Shown one piece after another: positions 24,301-33,328 of a stretch of DNA of 64,000 nt. Numbering within the stretch: position 1 is the first letter of the stretch; each line of letters starts with the position of its first letter. Origin of the DNA: Atherinomorus stipes (lineage: Eukaryota; Chordata; Actinopteri; Atheriniformes; Atherinidae); NCBI GenBank assembly GCA_023101725.1, contig JALJCO010007894.1, forward strand, positions 248,001-312,000, given 5' to 3'. The position numbers and the translations under genes were made by a program. Under the pieces are notes generated by a model. It was not told where the DNA came from. It did no database searches and saw nothing but the letters and a program-made list of their open reading frames with translations.

Positions 24301-27300
24301 TGATGAACTGTGTAATCAGACTCCGCTTTGTGGTCCCGGGGGTCCTGAAGCTTGTCTCAGTTGTCTTCTGCTCCTAGCGTGTGTCCAGTCTCCTGTCTCC
24401 CCCTTTCTTCCTGATTTCTCTCTTTTAAGGACCTTAGTAAGCCCAACCTCCCTCCACTGATTTGTAGTCATTTTCCTGTGGTCCCTGCGCTGAGAAATGC
24501 CCTAACTGACTACTAAATCCATCAGCCCTTGCAGTCTGTTAAAGACACGTCGGCTCTTAAAGCGACTCCGTCTTAATTCCGCTCCCTCTAGATTCAGTGT
24601 GACACGTCGCCATAAACTTTATCAGTCGTCGTTGTCATAACTTAAACAGTACATAGTAGGGCTGAACGATGTGGACAAATTGTCATATCTCAATATTCAT
24701 GCCAGATATCTCAATATTGATACGATACGATATGACTGCACGTATGTTGAAAATCAAGCACTTTTGTGGAAAGTGCAGTTTTGTGTGTGACTTCCAGAGC
24801 TTTACATGCAGGACCATAGACTGTATATAATTACTGGACGTAGCTTCCGGTCTCTTCTGAATAGAGAAATGTGAAGCCAGGTGGGCGTGTCTTACCGTCG
24901 CCATCTTGCCGTGTCACGTACGTCGTCACTCCAGGAAAATACTAAAATGGGCACAGCGCAGCCGCAGGGCAAATGATTGACAGCTGACGTACTGTGGGCT
25001 AAACGCTAACTGAGCTAACATGAAACTAAGAGGAGCTAACAAAGATAAGCCCCCTAAGCGGCATGGTTAAGGTAAGACATGCTTAGACCTTCAATTCGCT
25101 GACTAAACACCGCCGTTGTGCGACTCTGTAACAAACTGAGACCTTATTAAGAGCAAAGAAGGAGCTAACTAGGAGCCTCCAGTTGGCAGGCGGAGCTTCC
25201 GGTCTGCCGCATGTCAATCATAAGGACACGCCCTTAATTATGTGTAATTTGAAGAATAAATAACATCTAAACGAATGAGTTATAAAAAAATTCACCCCCC
25301 TCACAGTTGACATGAAGGTAAACTTGACCTAATAAACCTAAAATGATTTTTTGAACCAGGCTGTAAACCTGTTTATTTCTGCTGTGAAGTTGGCGTTTTT
25401 AACATGGGAGTCTATGGGGATTTGCTCGCTCTTGGAGCCAGCCCGTAGCGGATGAAGGGAATATTACAGAAAATGTCAAGTTCCGGGTTTGCCTCACTGC
25501 TGGCCACCGGAGGTTGCCGCTTGTGCAGGACAAGCACAGGGGAAATCTATATCTTTTATACAGTTGCTTTTTCGATATTAATATCTTGAATGTTCATATC
25601 TCGATATAGATATGATAACGGTGTATCTTTCAGCCCTAGTACATAGTTTTAAAAACAGTCCATCTGCTACCACATCATCATAGAGACATGTTTAAATCGT
25701 CATGATCTCGTTATCGTCATGAAAAAAAGGGTCGTCAAGCCATCGTTAAATAAAACCCTGGTTACTGCCCAGCACCTCTTAAAGGCCTCCTTCCACTGAA
25801 AATCCGTTTAACTTGCTTCTTCTGAAATACGGAGGGTTTCCCCTTGTTTACTTACACATGCTGACTTGCTAGCGTTGCGTTGCCCCCAGTCGGCTGTTCT
25901 TCCTCATCACAGAAACAATACGAAGAAAAGAGCGAATCGGGAACAGCCTTGCACTTCTACGTAACATTGCAAATAGCGTATCCCACGTGGGGTTTCTATC
26001 TGTCCATTGGAAGGCAGGTAACCCTCCACTACACACTAAAGTAAAGACTGTAGCTTCGGAGTTGAGAAGCTAATTGGCTAACTGTTTGTTAGCATGGCGG
26101 AACAAACTTGTTTGTCGGCTCTATTTCCTGTCTGTAACGAAATAAGAGCGGAGGGCGGAGCTTCGTTCATACACTGATGGGTGGCAGCCAATCAGACGGA
26201 AATTCATGAGAAGGACCCGGAAAAGCTGCCGTTGGACCACAAGCCTCTATTCTAGTATACAAATACAGCTGGATACAAAGATACCAGAAGGTTTTTTTAA
26301 ACAGAAACGATGCAGAATGCATTCAATAAGAATGGAGAACACAGAAATATTAATGACATGACCATGGAAGTACAACTTTAAAAAATAATGTTTGATTTAG
26401 GGGGGGGGATACGCTGCCAGAACAAAGTCACACACTAACATTTCTTTGGGCCACGCTTCACTTTGATTATGTCACATTCTCTCTGTGGCATCATTTCCAT
26501 TTCTGCAGTGCGCGACTTTTCCATCAGGATTTCATTAAGTAGTGATGATGGGGGAATCAGACCTCCAGCACATCCCAGAGATTCTCAATGGGGTTCAGGT
26601 CTGGACTCTGCGGTGGCCGGTCCATGTGTGAAAATGATGACTCATGCTCCCTGAACCAGTCTTTCCCAATCTGAGCTACATGAATCCTGCTGTCGTCATC
26701 TTGGAATATAGCCGTGCCATCAGGGAAGATGGAGTAACCTGCTCAGTCAGGATATTCAGGTAGTCAGCTGACCCCAGGTGTCTGAATCGGTATCGTGCAG
26801 AAGACAGTGGTATCAGAACGTTGCTACAATCTTCTTGCTTTCACTGTTACACATAACCCTGAGTTCCTCAGTAAACTGATCACCGATCACTGATCACCAT
26901 CATTCAAGATGGAAGACAATAAGTCCCCACTATCCTTCTAGTTTTATTATGTCTGACAGTTTTAGTAGTTTCTATGTCCACTTACATGTTTTCTCTTCTT
27001 GATGCCAATAATCTGACCCTTCTGAAACAGATTAACATCTTCTCCACCATCACAGGTTGTGTCATTCCACTTGATTGTTTAAGGTATTAGAAGCTGCTCA
27101 CTGCATGAGTTTGGGTTAAATAACGTGGATGAGCTGAAACATCATTCATGCAGGAATTATCCAATGGGATATTTACTGGGTTAAATCCAGGTGATGACAG
27201 TTTTTTCCCAGGATGGGCATTATATAAAAAGAAAAAAAAAACTGACCCTAAATCAGCTTGAGATTTTATGGGAGAGTATTTGGGCCACTGAAGGAAAAAA

Positions 27301-28490
27301 GTTGAACTCTGAGAGAATTCTGACTTTTTTCCAGAACACGGGGGCAAAAGATTTTTGGAAAAACATCAGAATTGTGACTTTTCCTTTTCCAGAAATTTAA
27401 AAAAAAGAAAAAATATGATGGATGATTTGAATGATCAATTTATGAAAAAAGTCAGAATTCTGACTTTAATCTCAGGATTGTGAAAAAAATTCAGAAGTCT
27501 GAGTTTAAAGTTAAACTTTTTTCCAGAACACAATTTTTTTTCCCCAAAATAATAAAATCTGAAAGGTTTTTGTTTTGATGTGTTTTTTTGTCCAGAAATT
27601 GACGATAAAACAAAATTCTATTTTTTATGTTTTGGAAAATAAGGTTTTATGTTCAGTAGCAATGAAGTCAGAGTTCTTATTTTAAACTCAGACTTTTGAC
27701 AGTATTTCCCAGAACATAAAAAAAAGTTTCCAATTTCTGAAAAAGTCATAATTATGACTTTTTTTACCCAGAAATTTAAAAAAAAAAAAAAGTTTTTTTT
27801 TTCACAATTTCTGGAAAAAAAACAGAATTCTGATTTTTTTTTTCCTTCCAGAATTTTTTTTAAAGAAAAAGGTTTGGGAGAATTTTGTTTTTTTTCTTTT
27901 TCTTTTTTCCATTTCTGAATAAAAGTCAGAATTCTAAGACAAATGTCAGAGTTCTGACTTTAATCTGAATTCTGAATTTTTTGTCACAATTCTCAGAGTT
28001 AAAAGTCAGAATTCAAACTTTTTTCCAGAACATTGAAAAATAAAAAAAGATTTTTTTTCTCACTTTCTGAAATAAATCAGAATTCCACTTTTTTGTTGGT
28101 TTTTTTTTTTCAAAAATTGACAATAGAAGCAAAATTCACGATTATTATTATTTTAATTCAATTATTATAAAAAAAAAATCAATTCAATTTTTTTTCTTTT
28201 TTCCATCAGTGGCCCTAATACTCTTCCGTTTGTATTATAGAGTGAGCCGGGGTCGTAACACTCTCTTACAGTATTTTCTATAACTTGGTGACTCTTATTT
28301 CAGTGTTCGAAAGAGACACCGTGAAGAGAGGATCGCCAGCACTGCACAGAGAGTCCAGCAGATGAAACAGAGACTGACGGAGGCAGAGAAGAAGCGAGAG
28401 AAGTGGCAGCACTGGACTCCCATCCTTCTGAACGTCGGCGCCGGGGCAGCCTTGGTCGTGGGCCTGCTCTGCTGGATGTACTCCCAGTAA
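12351..28490 (+). CDS. ptpn2: ptpn2, non-receptor protein tyrosine phosphatase (TC-PTP), 9 coding exons
   Basis: Class I tyrosine phosphatase that removes phosphate from kinases and STATs, located at the ER or nucleus depending on isoform. Exons: 12351-12407, 13464-13554, 13647-13747, 13861-13959, 15838-15975, 17545-17754, 20342-20506, 22807-22997, 28304-28490; all junctions are GT-AG and the frame is kept for 412 residues (human 387-415). The phosphotyrosine loop NDYINASL is at exon 3, the WPD loop has Asp179, the signature [12 protein letters not shown] has Cys213 and Arg219, and the Q-loop has Gln260, so the enzyme should be active. Exon 8 codes seven prolines then RP (303-311), resembling PTPN1. 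Exon 9 codes a basic segment (VRKRHREER from 352, nuclear-signal-like), a charged helix, and a hydrophobic tail (391-412) fitting an ER tail anchor. I favour ptpn2 over ptpn1 because of the QQMKQRL tail segment and the seh1l/cep76 neighbours. Intron 8 (5.3 kb) is largely transposons. Confidence 0.95.
12408..13463. other. ptpn2 intron 1
   Basis: No gene or repeat recognised. The first 300 bp keep some CG dinucleotides, as expected close to a promoter. Ends with a normal acceptor (TTTGCAATAG). Confidence 0.6.
14394..14937. mobile_element. CAGTCGTCC-family MITE in ptpn2 intron 4
   Basis: Left end CAGTCGTCCTCAGAATTATT after TA, right end GATTTTGATGATGACTG. The interior shows two inverted half-copies around 14600-14860. 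A further fragment of the family follows at 14950-15157, ending TTTTGAGGATGACT next to a short GT microsatellite. Confidence 0.72.
15158..15837. other. ptpn2 intron 4, remainder
   Basis: Short (GT)n at 15158-15174, then unique AT-rich intron sequence with no gene recognised, up to the acceptor CAACAG before exon 5. Confidence 0.5.
16127..17027. mobile_element. hAT-like element with perfect 8-bp TSD (middle of nest)
   Basis: Ends TTAGAGATGCATTGATCC and GAATCGGTGCATCTCTA. The host sequence CAACTGAT is duplicated exactly at 16119-16126 and 17028-17035. Same family as 6811-7229, which also inserted into an ATCAACCGATACAGAT element. Confidence 0.82.
16472..16989. mobile_element. CAGTC-family MITE (innermost of nest)
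   Basis: Left end CAGTCATCCTCAAAATTATT, right end AATTTTGAGGAGGACTG, with TA at 16470-16471 and 16990-16991. Holds a T run at 16800-16820. Confidence 0.8.
17755..18744. other. ptpn2 intron 6, first part
   Basis: No gene and no repeat that I recognise. A homopolymer C run lies at 18171-18178. The 159-codon minus-strand frame at 18315-18794 runs into the neighbouring transposon and has no family resemblance. Confidence 0.45.
18745..19638 (-). mobile_element. Tc1-like transposon, internally deleted
   Basis: Ends CACTGCCTGACCCCCAAAAA and GGCCAGGCAGTG are inverted, with TA at 18743-18744 and 19639-19640. About 890 bp against roughly 1.6 kb for a full Tc1. On the minus strand, fragments of a Tc1 transposase remain: an HTH-like stretch near 19330-19385 ([16 protein letters not shown]) followed by a basic part, and the CCCATTGAGAATCTTTGGGA block typical of the catalytic end near 18955-18975. 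A T run (19600-19626) lies next to the right end. Confidence 0.8.
19938..20050. mobile_element. Fragment of TAGGGATGCACGAT-type hAT element
   Basis: Contains AGCGATGCACGATAACC followed by GGCCGATACCGAAAACTGAT, as in the full copies, but no right end was found. The rest of ptpn2 intron 6 to exon 7 holds a short AAT run near 20230 and nothing else I can name. Confidence 0.5.
20507..21137. other. ptpn2 intron 7, first part
   Basis: No gene or recognised repeat. Ordinary intron sequence. Confidence 0.5.
21138..22230. mobile_element. TTAAAGGAGC-type TIR element
   Basis: Left end TTAAAGGAGCTGTATCATGC and right end CATGATACGGCTCCTTTTAA are imperfect inverse copies. About 1.1 kb, no transposase frame. 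Interior (21440-21560, 21770-21980) has open frames without resemblance to a known family. Confidence 0.65.
22231..22806. other. ptpn2 intron 7, last part
   Basis: No gene or repeat recognised before exon 8; a normal acceptor (TTATAACAG) ends it. Confidence 0.5.
22998..24656. other. ptpn2 intron 8, first part
   Basis: Contains the motif TTTTAGTCACATTTTAGTCAT near 23075 and the related CATGTTTTAGTCATAGTCGT near 24025, which may be two ends of a degraded repeat about 1 kb long. The intervening sequence is fairly rich in CG (23380-23900). No gene recognised. Confidence 0.4.
24657..25638. mobile_element. hAT-like element with perfect 8-bp TSD (982 bp)
   Basis: Ends TAGGGCTGAACGAT and ATCTTTCAGCCCTA, flanked by GTACATAG at 24649-24656 and 25639-25646. 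The inside is itself composite: CCATAGACTGTATATAA near 24811 and an inverse-like CTTTTATACAGT near 25552 suggest a second element inserted within. No transposase. The outer arms carry ATATCTCAATAT / ATATCTCGATAT motifs. Confidence 0.82.
25639..26406. other. ptpn2 intron 8, middle part
   Basis: Possible degraded repeat starting TTAAAGGCCTCCTTCCACTG near 25779, without a convincing right end. No gene recognised. A G run lies at 26401-26408. Confidence 0.4.
26407..27220 (-). mobile_element. Decayed Tc1-like transposon
   Basis: Left end TACGCTGCCAGAACAAAG and right end CCCAGGATGGGCATTA are diverged versions of the 18745-19638 ends. The interior carries minus-strand Tc1 transposase remnants, for example the inverse of CCCCATTGAGAATCTCTGGG at 26573-26593. 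Several stops and gaps. Confidence 0.65.
27271..28227. repeat. GAATTC-rich palindromic TIR element in ptpn2 intron 8
   Basis: Left end TTGGGCCACTGAAGG (27280-27294) and right end CATCAGTGGCCCTAATACTC (28205-28224) are inverse copies. The core is built from AGAATTCTGAC units with T and A runs. It ends 76 bp before ptpn2 exon 9. Confidence 0.75.
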
Positions 28491-29331
28491 AATACTCTGG
28501 GTCCCCTAAAACTGACTCCTATTTTGCACCGGTACCTGAGATTAGGTACTTCTTCTCTGAGTAGATGTAGATTCTAATATGTGCATATCTGAGGGTATTT
28601 ATTTCTTAAAGTCAAAATGCAGGAGCGCTAGATCATACGAGTGTGTGTATATTTTTCTTGTAAGATCTTAACAAAAATAGTAACATCTCAGGATCTTGGT
28701 GCCAGCACGATTCTTTTTTTCTTTTTTTCTTCTGGTCACTGTTGATGAATGTACTCTATGATAGAAAATGGCTTTGGAAGAAACCTACTAAAGGTGCAGT
28801 ACAAAGAAAAAAGTTCTGACAGGTTTATTTTTGCATTTTCTGTAATGGTCAGATGAGTGTTGCTCGGCCGTGGACACGTTTTACATTTTGCATGTTAGTT
28901 GCGGTGACTGCCCCTGCTCCTATAGATTTCTAGGAGGACTCCAGAGCCACGACGTTAGTGGGATTTTTTTGTGTGTGTGTGCGTGTGTGTGTAATGTGCT
29001 GAAATGCATGCGTTTCCAGGTTTTCCAGCCGGAGCACCACCTGTTCTTCCATTCACATTCAGCAGGGCATCCAAATATGGCCAGATATATATTTTTGTGC
29101 GACTGGACACTTCATAGGGAGCTGCCAATGTTTCAAACTCCGCTTGAATGTTTTTCCCTTTTGCTTTTCTGTTTATATGAGTAAGTTATTTCCCGTCTTG
29201 TGAATTTCGGTTGTCATGTGGACTAATGTGAGCTGCCAGGTCCTTTCCGATTAGTACACGTATTCACCCACTGGATGGGTTCATGTGCGTATGTTCCAGT
29301 TTTCCCACTGTTCATTTACTGTTGAGTTGCG
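28491..29331 (+). other. Probable ptpn2 3' UTR, first part
   Basis: Repeat-poor sequence immediately after the stop codon, with a short (GT)n at 28967-28991. No strong AATAAA lies in this block. The nearest clear cluster is at about 30790-30820, beyond a repeat, so the UTR end is undetermined. Confidence 0.4.
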
Positions 29332-30007
29332 GAAGAGGATTTGGACCACTGGAGAAAAAATATTATTATAGAATATTGGTTTTTTTTTTGTTTGTTTTTA
29401 TCTTTTTCTGGGAGATTTTTTTTTTCCAATTTCTGAAAAGGTCAGAAATCTGATTTTTTTTTTTTTTTTTTTCCCCCAGAATTAAAAAAAACAACCAACT
29501 CATTACTCATAAATCTGACCTTTTCAATAATTAAAAAAAAAAAAAAAAACTCTGGAAGAAAAAAATAAATTTATTTTAATCTTCTTGGAAAAAGTCAGTA
29601 TTCTGACTTTTTCAGAAATAAAAAAAGAGAGAAGAGAAAACCATCCAGACAGTTATTAAAAAATGTTGTTTTCTGACTTTTTTCTCAGAATTCTGACGTT
29701 TTTCAGAAATTGTGGGGAAAAAAAAAGCTCAGAGAAAAAAAAAAGAAATTTCTTGTAATGTTCTTGAAAAAGTCAGACTTCTGACTTTAATCTCAGAATA
29801 TGTCCAGACAATGTTTTAATGTTCTTGAAAAATGTAAGAATTCTGGCTTTTTTTTTTCTCAGAATTCTGTTTTTTCAGAAACTGGAAAATAAAAAGAAAC
29901 TTCGGGGGAAAAAAATAAATTTCTTTTAATGTTTTTTTTAAAAAATCGATAATTCTGACTTCTCAGAATCTTTTTTTTCCCCTTCAGTGTCCCTTATCCT
30001 CTTCCGT
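29332..30007. repeat. GAATTC-rich palindromic TIR element
   Basis: Left end GGAAGAGGATTTGGACCACT and right end AGTGTCCCTTATCCTCTTCC are inverse copies. Core of AGAATTCTGACTTTT-type units with long A and T runs. Confidence 0.75.
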
Positions 30008-31430
30008 ATTAAGTAAACCAAAGCAAAACTGTGTGTTTTTTGGAGGGTAACAGCCAGGAAAGCTGTTAAACGATAAAGCCTTGCACTCCCAGGATGTGGA
30101 ATTTCTTTTGTTTCAGATCTCTGATATAATTCACACCTGTGTTACAAAAACTATACGAGTCATAGCATATTTGAGGGCTTTTATTTTATTTCTTTTAGTT
30201 GAGTGACTCCTTAATTGTAACCCATAGCGTCACCAAATTGGTTTTCACCTGACAGGGACCAATCTAAAGCTGTAATAGTGCAGTGTAGAAACTGGGACAA
30301 AGTTCCTTGGGTTAAATTCAGAGTCCGCAGACAGAGATGGCATTCACATCTGTACCTGTTGGTTTGCTTGTTGATAGCTTTTTTTATGTGCCTTGACGTA
30401 GGTTAAACCGAGGAACGTGCGCGCTGATGTTTCCAGCATGACCAGTACAGGATGAGGCTCATGTGAACAGTTGTGTCCGACGCAACCAGACGAATGTGTT
30501 TGCACTGCAGCGACTTATTGGCAGCAACTGAGGCGTTTTGCAAGGAATCGCATCGGCCCACAGCGGATGCGGCGTTGGCTTGCACACGCCTCCGAAGTGA
30601 AACTTCGATCGGCTACCGTGGCACGTGACTTTCACGTGTTCCCACGTAACCTTGAAGAAAAACATTTGACCACAACATTCCATTTATTCTTGTTTTCCAC
30701 ATTTCAGGGGAGTACTGTACTCTGCAGAGCTGCAGTGAGAACATGACCGATGAGTTAGGGGGGAGGAAAAAAAGCAAAAATGAGAAATACTTAATAAAAA
30801 TATGAATAAAAATAATAAAATCTTTTTTTATCCAACCATGCTTTCATTGTGAGTGTGTGTGTTTGTAACGTGGAGCCAGTAAAGCAGCTTTTCACAGCCA
30901 GACATGTCCATCCCCTCCCCTCCCCTCGTCATAATTTCATTTTGACCATGAGCCAAATCAATGCAGTCAGGCTGGAGGCCTCTTACTGAGGATTCCAGGA
31001 ACTGATTCAATATTTCAAGAAAAGGCTTTGGTCGTATTGAGTGCTGCACTAATTTCATTTCCTCCCCACCAGGATGGTGTATTTAGAGGAGTGAGCAGGA
31101 TTTAAATTGGGCCGGGGCTCTCGGGGCTCTGCCCCAGCACGTGTGCTTCACCATCATGGGACATATAACTGCAGATCTTCAGTGATGAATATTTTACACA
31201 CTTAGCCCATTTTTCCATAACTGCATGTGAATGCTACGCTCCAGCTGAATCTCCCTGCAGGTGTACTTTGTTGCTTAGTGATGCTTCGTGATGGGTGCTT
31301 TTTTTTTTCTGACTTATCTATTTGGGTAATTATATGATCTGTGAAAGTAATTAATGGCATCAGATCTTATGAAAAGGGCTTTATAAGAAAGCAGGCTGAA
31401 TAATATACATGATACACTTCATATGTATGC
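30008..31430. other. Spacer between ptpn2 and cep76
   Basis: No gene recognised. A CG-richer block (about 30404-30690) stands out from its AT-rich surroundings. A cluster of AATAAA at 30790-30820 could be a distal ptpn2 polyadenylation site. This is the interval in which PSMG2 would be expected from human gene order; I see none of it. Confidence 0.4.
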
Positions 31431-31941
31431 ATATATATGTCCCTGAAAAAGGGACAAAGTAATAATACATCAACATTTTATAAAAATCATGACATTGATT
31501 TTTTAAATAATGTTTTACCAGAAATATCAAAAACAAACCAACAAACCAAAAAATCATGATGGGGCTCCTGAACTAAAATGTTAAGTGACACTTTGAGGCA
31601 GTCGCTGCAATCAGGTGTTTTCTGTAACGCCCAATCAGACGTCTGCACCTGTTAACAGGTATTTTGGTCCTCGGTTCACAAGCAAGGTGCTCTAATTTAT
31701 CTGTTTTTTTTTTTTTTTTAAAAAAAATAAATGAAACATTTTCTTTTCAATTGTAATTTAAAATAAATATTTTACCAAATTATTATTTTGTACATTTTCT
31801 TTTAGCATTGCTTTTTTTAGTTTCTTGCTGTTTGAAATACTTTTGTGAATTAAGCATTTACTTAAAGGAAAATGGGGGAGAGGAAAAAAAAAAAAATAAC
31901 CCCCAAAAAGAAGAAAAAAAGAAAAAAAAGAAAAAAAAAAG

Positions 31942-31975
<34 letters not shown>

Positions 31976-32176
31976 AAGAAATAATAAAAAAAAAAAAAAA
32001 AAAAAAAAGAAAAGGAAGGGGGGGGGGGGGGGAAGAGGGGAAAAGAGGAAAGGAAAGAAGGGAAACAGAGGGGAAGAAAAAGAAGAAAAAATGGGTGGGG
32101 TGGTTGTTTATAAACAAAAAAAAAAAAAAAAAAAAAAAATACAATTGGAGGGCATGAATAATTTTAAGGACGACTG
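31431..32176. mobile_element. CAGTC-family MITE, left-truncated, interrupted by a purine tract
   Basis: The interior blocks (CTGCAATCAGGTGTTTTCTG, GTCTGCACCTGTTAACAGGT) and the right end (GGAGGGCATGAATAATTTTA to GACTG at 32176, then TA) belong to the CAGTCGTCC family. Between AAAGGAAAA (31865-31873) and ACAATTGGAGGG (32140) about 270 bp of A/G sequence is inserted that other copies lack. Confidence 0.65.
31872..32139. repeat. Purine-only low-complexity tract
   Basis: About 270 bases, almost all A or G on the plus strand, including an A run of over 20 and a G run of 14 near 32019-32032. The reading frames across it (poly-Lys or poly-Phe) are not genes. Confidence 0.9.
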
Positions 32177-33328
32177 TATATATTTGCTTTATTAATTTGG
32201 ATTGAATGTATTTCAAAAGTTTTATTTTCTTTTTTGTTCATATACACTTATAATAGTGAAGACATTGTACATCATACCCTTTTCATCAATTACAAACCAG
32301 AAATGTTTATATTGCCACAAGTAAAGAACAGAAATGTTCTACAGTTTCATCCACACAATCACAGAACAGTTGTTTTTGCTGAGGTTAAATTTATTTCTGC
32401 TAGATAAAGAGGTCTGGTTTAAATGTATGTAAAAACAAATACTTTACCCACTTATAAAAACGGGAAGATTTCTTTTGGGACCAGATAAGTTAATATTATA
32501 TATATTATTCCAGGCCAGAGAGTTCCTCTACCCTTGGAGTTGTGTGGAGTGAGACTGTGTTTTTAAAAAAAGAATAAATAAGATAAAATAAAATATGCAT
32601 CTTAAATTGAAAAAAAAAATCACATAATAAATAATCAAATAAAATCTGAACTTCCTCGAAGGGATTATTAATTATTAATTTTTGTTTTTATAACGTAAAA
32701 AAGAAAATTAAGAAATTTCTAAAGTTTTTTTTTTTTTGCATTATAAAGAGAAGACAACATTTTAAAATATCAAAAACAATTTAAAAAGGGTACACGACGT
32801 ATGCCGAAAGACCAAACTGCGACATTTATTTAGTTATTTAGAAAGAAAGAAAGAAAGAAAGAAAGAAAAAAAGAAAGAAAGAAACTACAAATTTCTTGAT
32901 GGGTCCTATCGGTGCTGTGTCGCTGATGGTGATTATAGTAGGGTGACCGGTTTTATCCCTGATGGAAATTTCATTTTTCCTTATTCAACAAACACAAAAT
33001 AAAAAAAATTGGCCACATAATAAAATGCTTTACAATGATAAATGCATACTGAATTCAAATTGTACAATTTAAAGATTTCATAACCACTTTTTGGGTTTAA
33101 GTTTAATGTATTTTCGTCAGGCATCAACAGAGATATATTCCCGCTTGATGTGTCGTTTAAACTGGCAACTGCGTTTGGCAACACAAGAAAACTGATGGAG
33201 TTACTAACGATGAACGCTCAAAAATATCAAGTATAACTCATAAAAGAAACGACGTCGTAATTTTTTGTTTTAATCAGTGCACCTTTAGTTATTCAGAGTT
33301 GGATGTACATCAGAGCTAATCAGCTGTA
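32177..33328. other. AT-rich upstream flank of cep76
   Basis: No gene. Contains a (GAAA)n microsatellite at 32841-32884 and AT-rich sequence from 32440 to 32800. The cep76 promoter and 5' UTR must be at its right end; ACGACGTCG near 33249 is the only short CG-rich motif close to the start, and no TATA box is evident. Confidence 0.45.
32841..32884. repeat. (GAAA)n microsatellite
   Basis: Eleven near-perfect GAAA units about 450 bp upstream of the cep76 start codon. Confidence 0.9.

Noticed and set aside
12351..28490. Assignment as ptpn1 instead of ptpn2
   Set aside because: The polyproline segment is PTP1B-like, but the C-terminal tail and the seh1l/cep76 neighbours fit PTPN2.
31758..32216. 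Poly-Lys and poly-Phe open frames
   Set aside because: Product of the purine tract at 31872-32139, no protein family.
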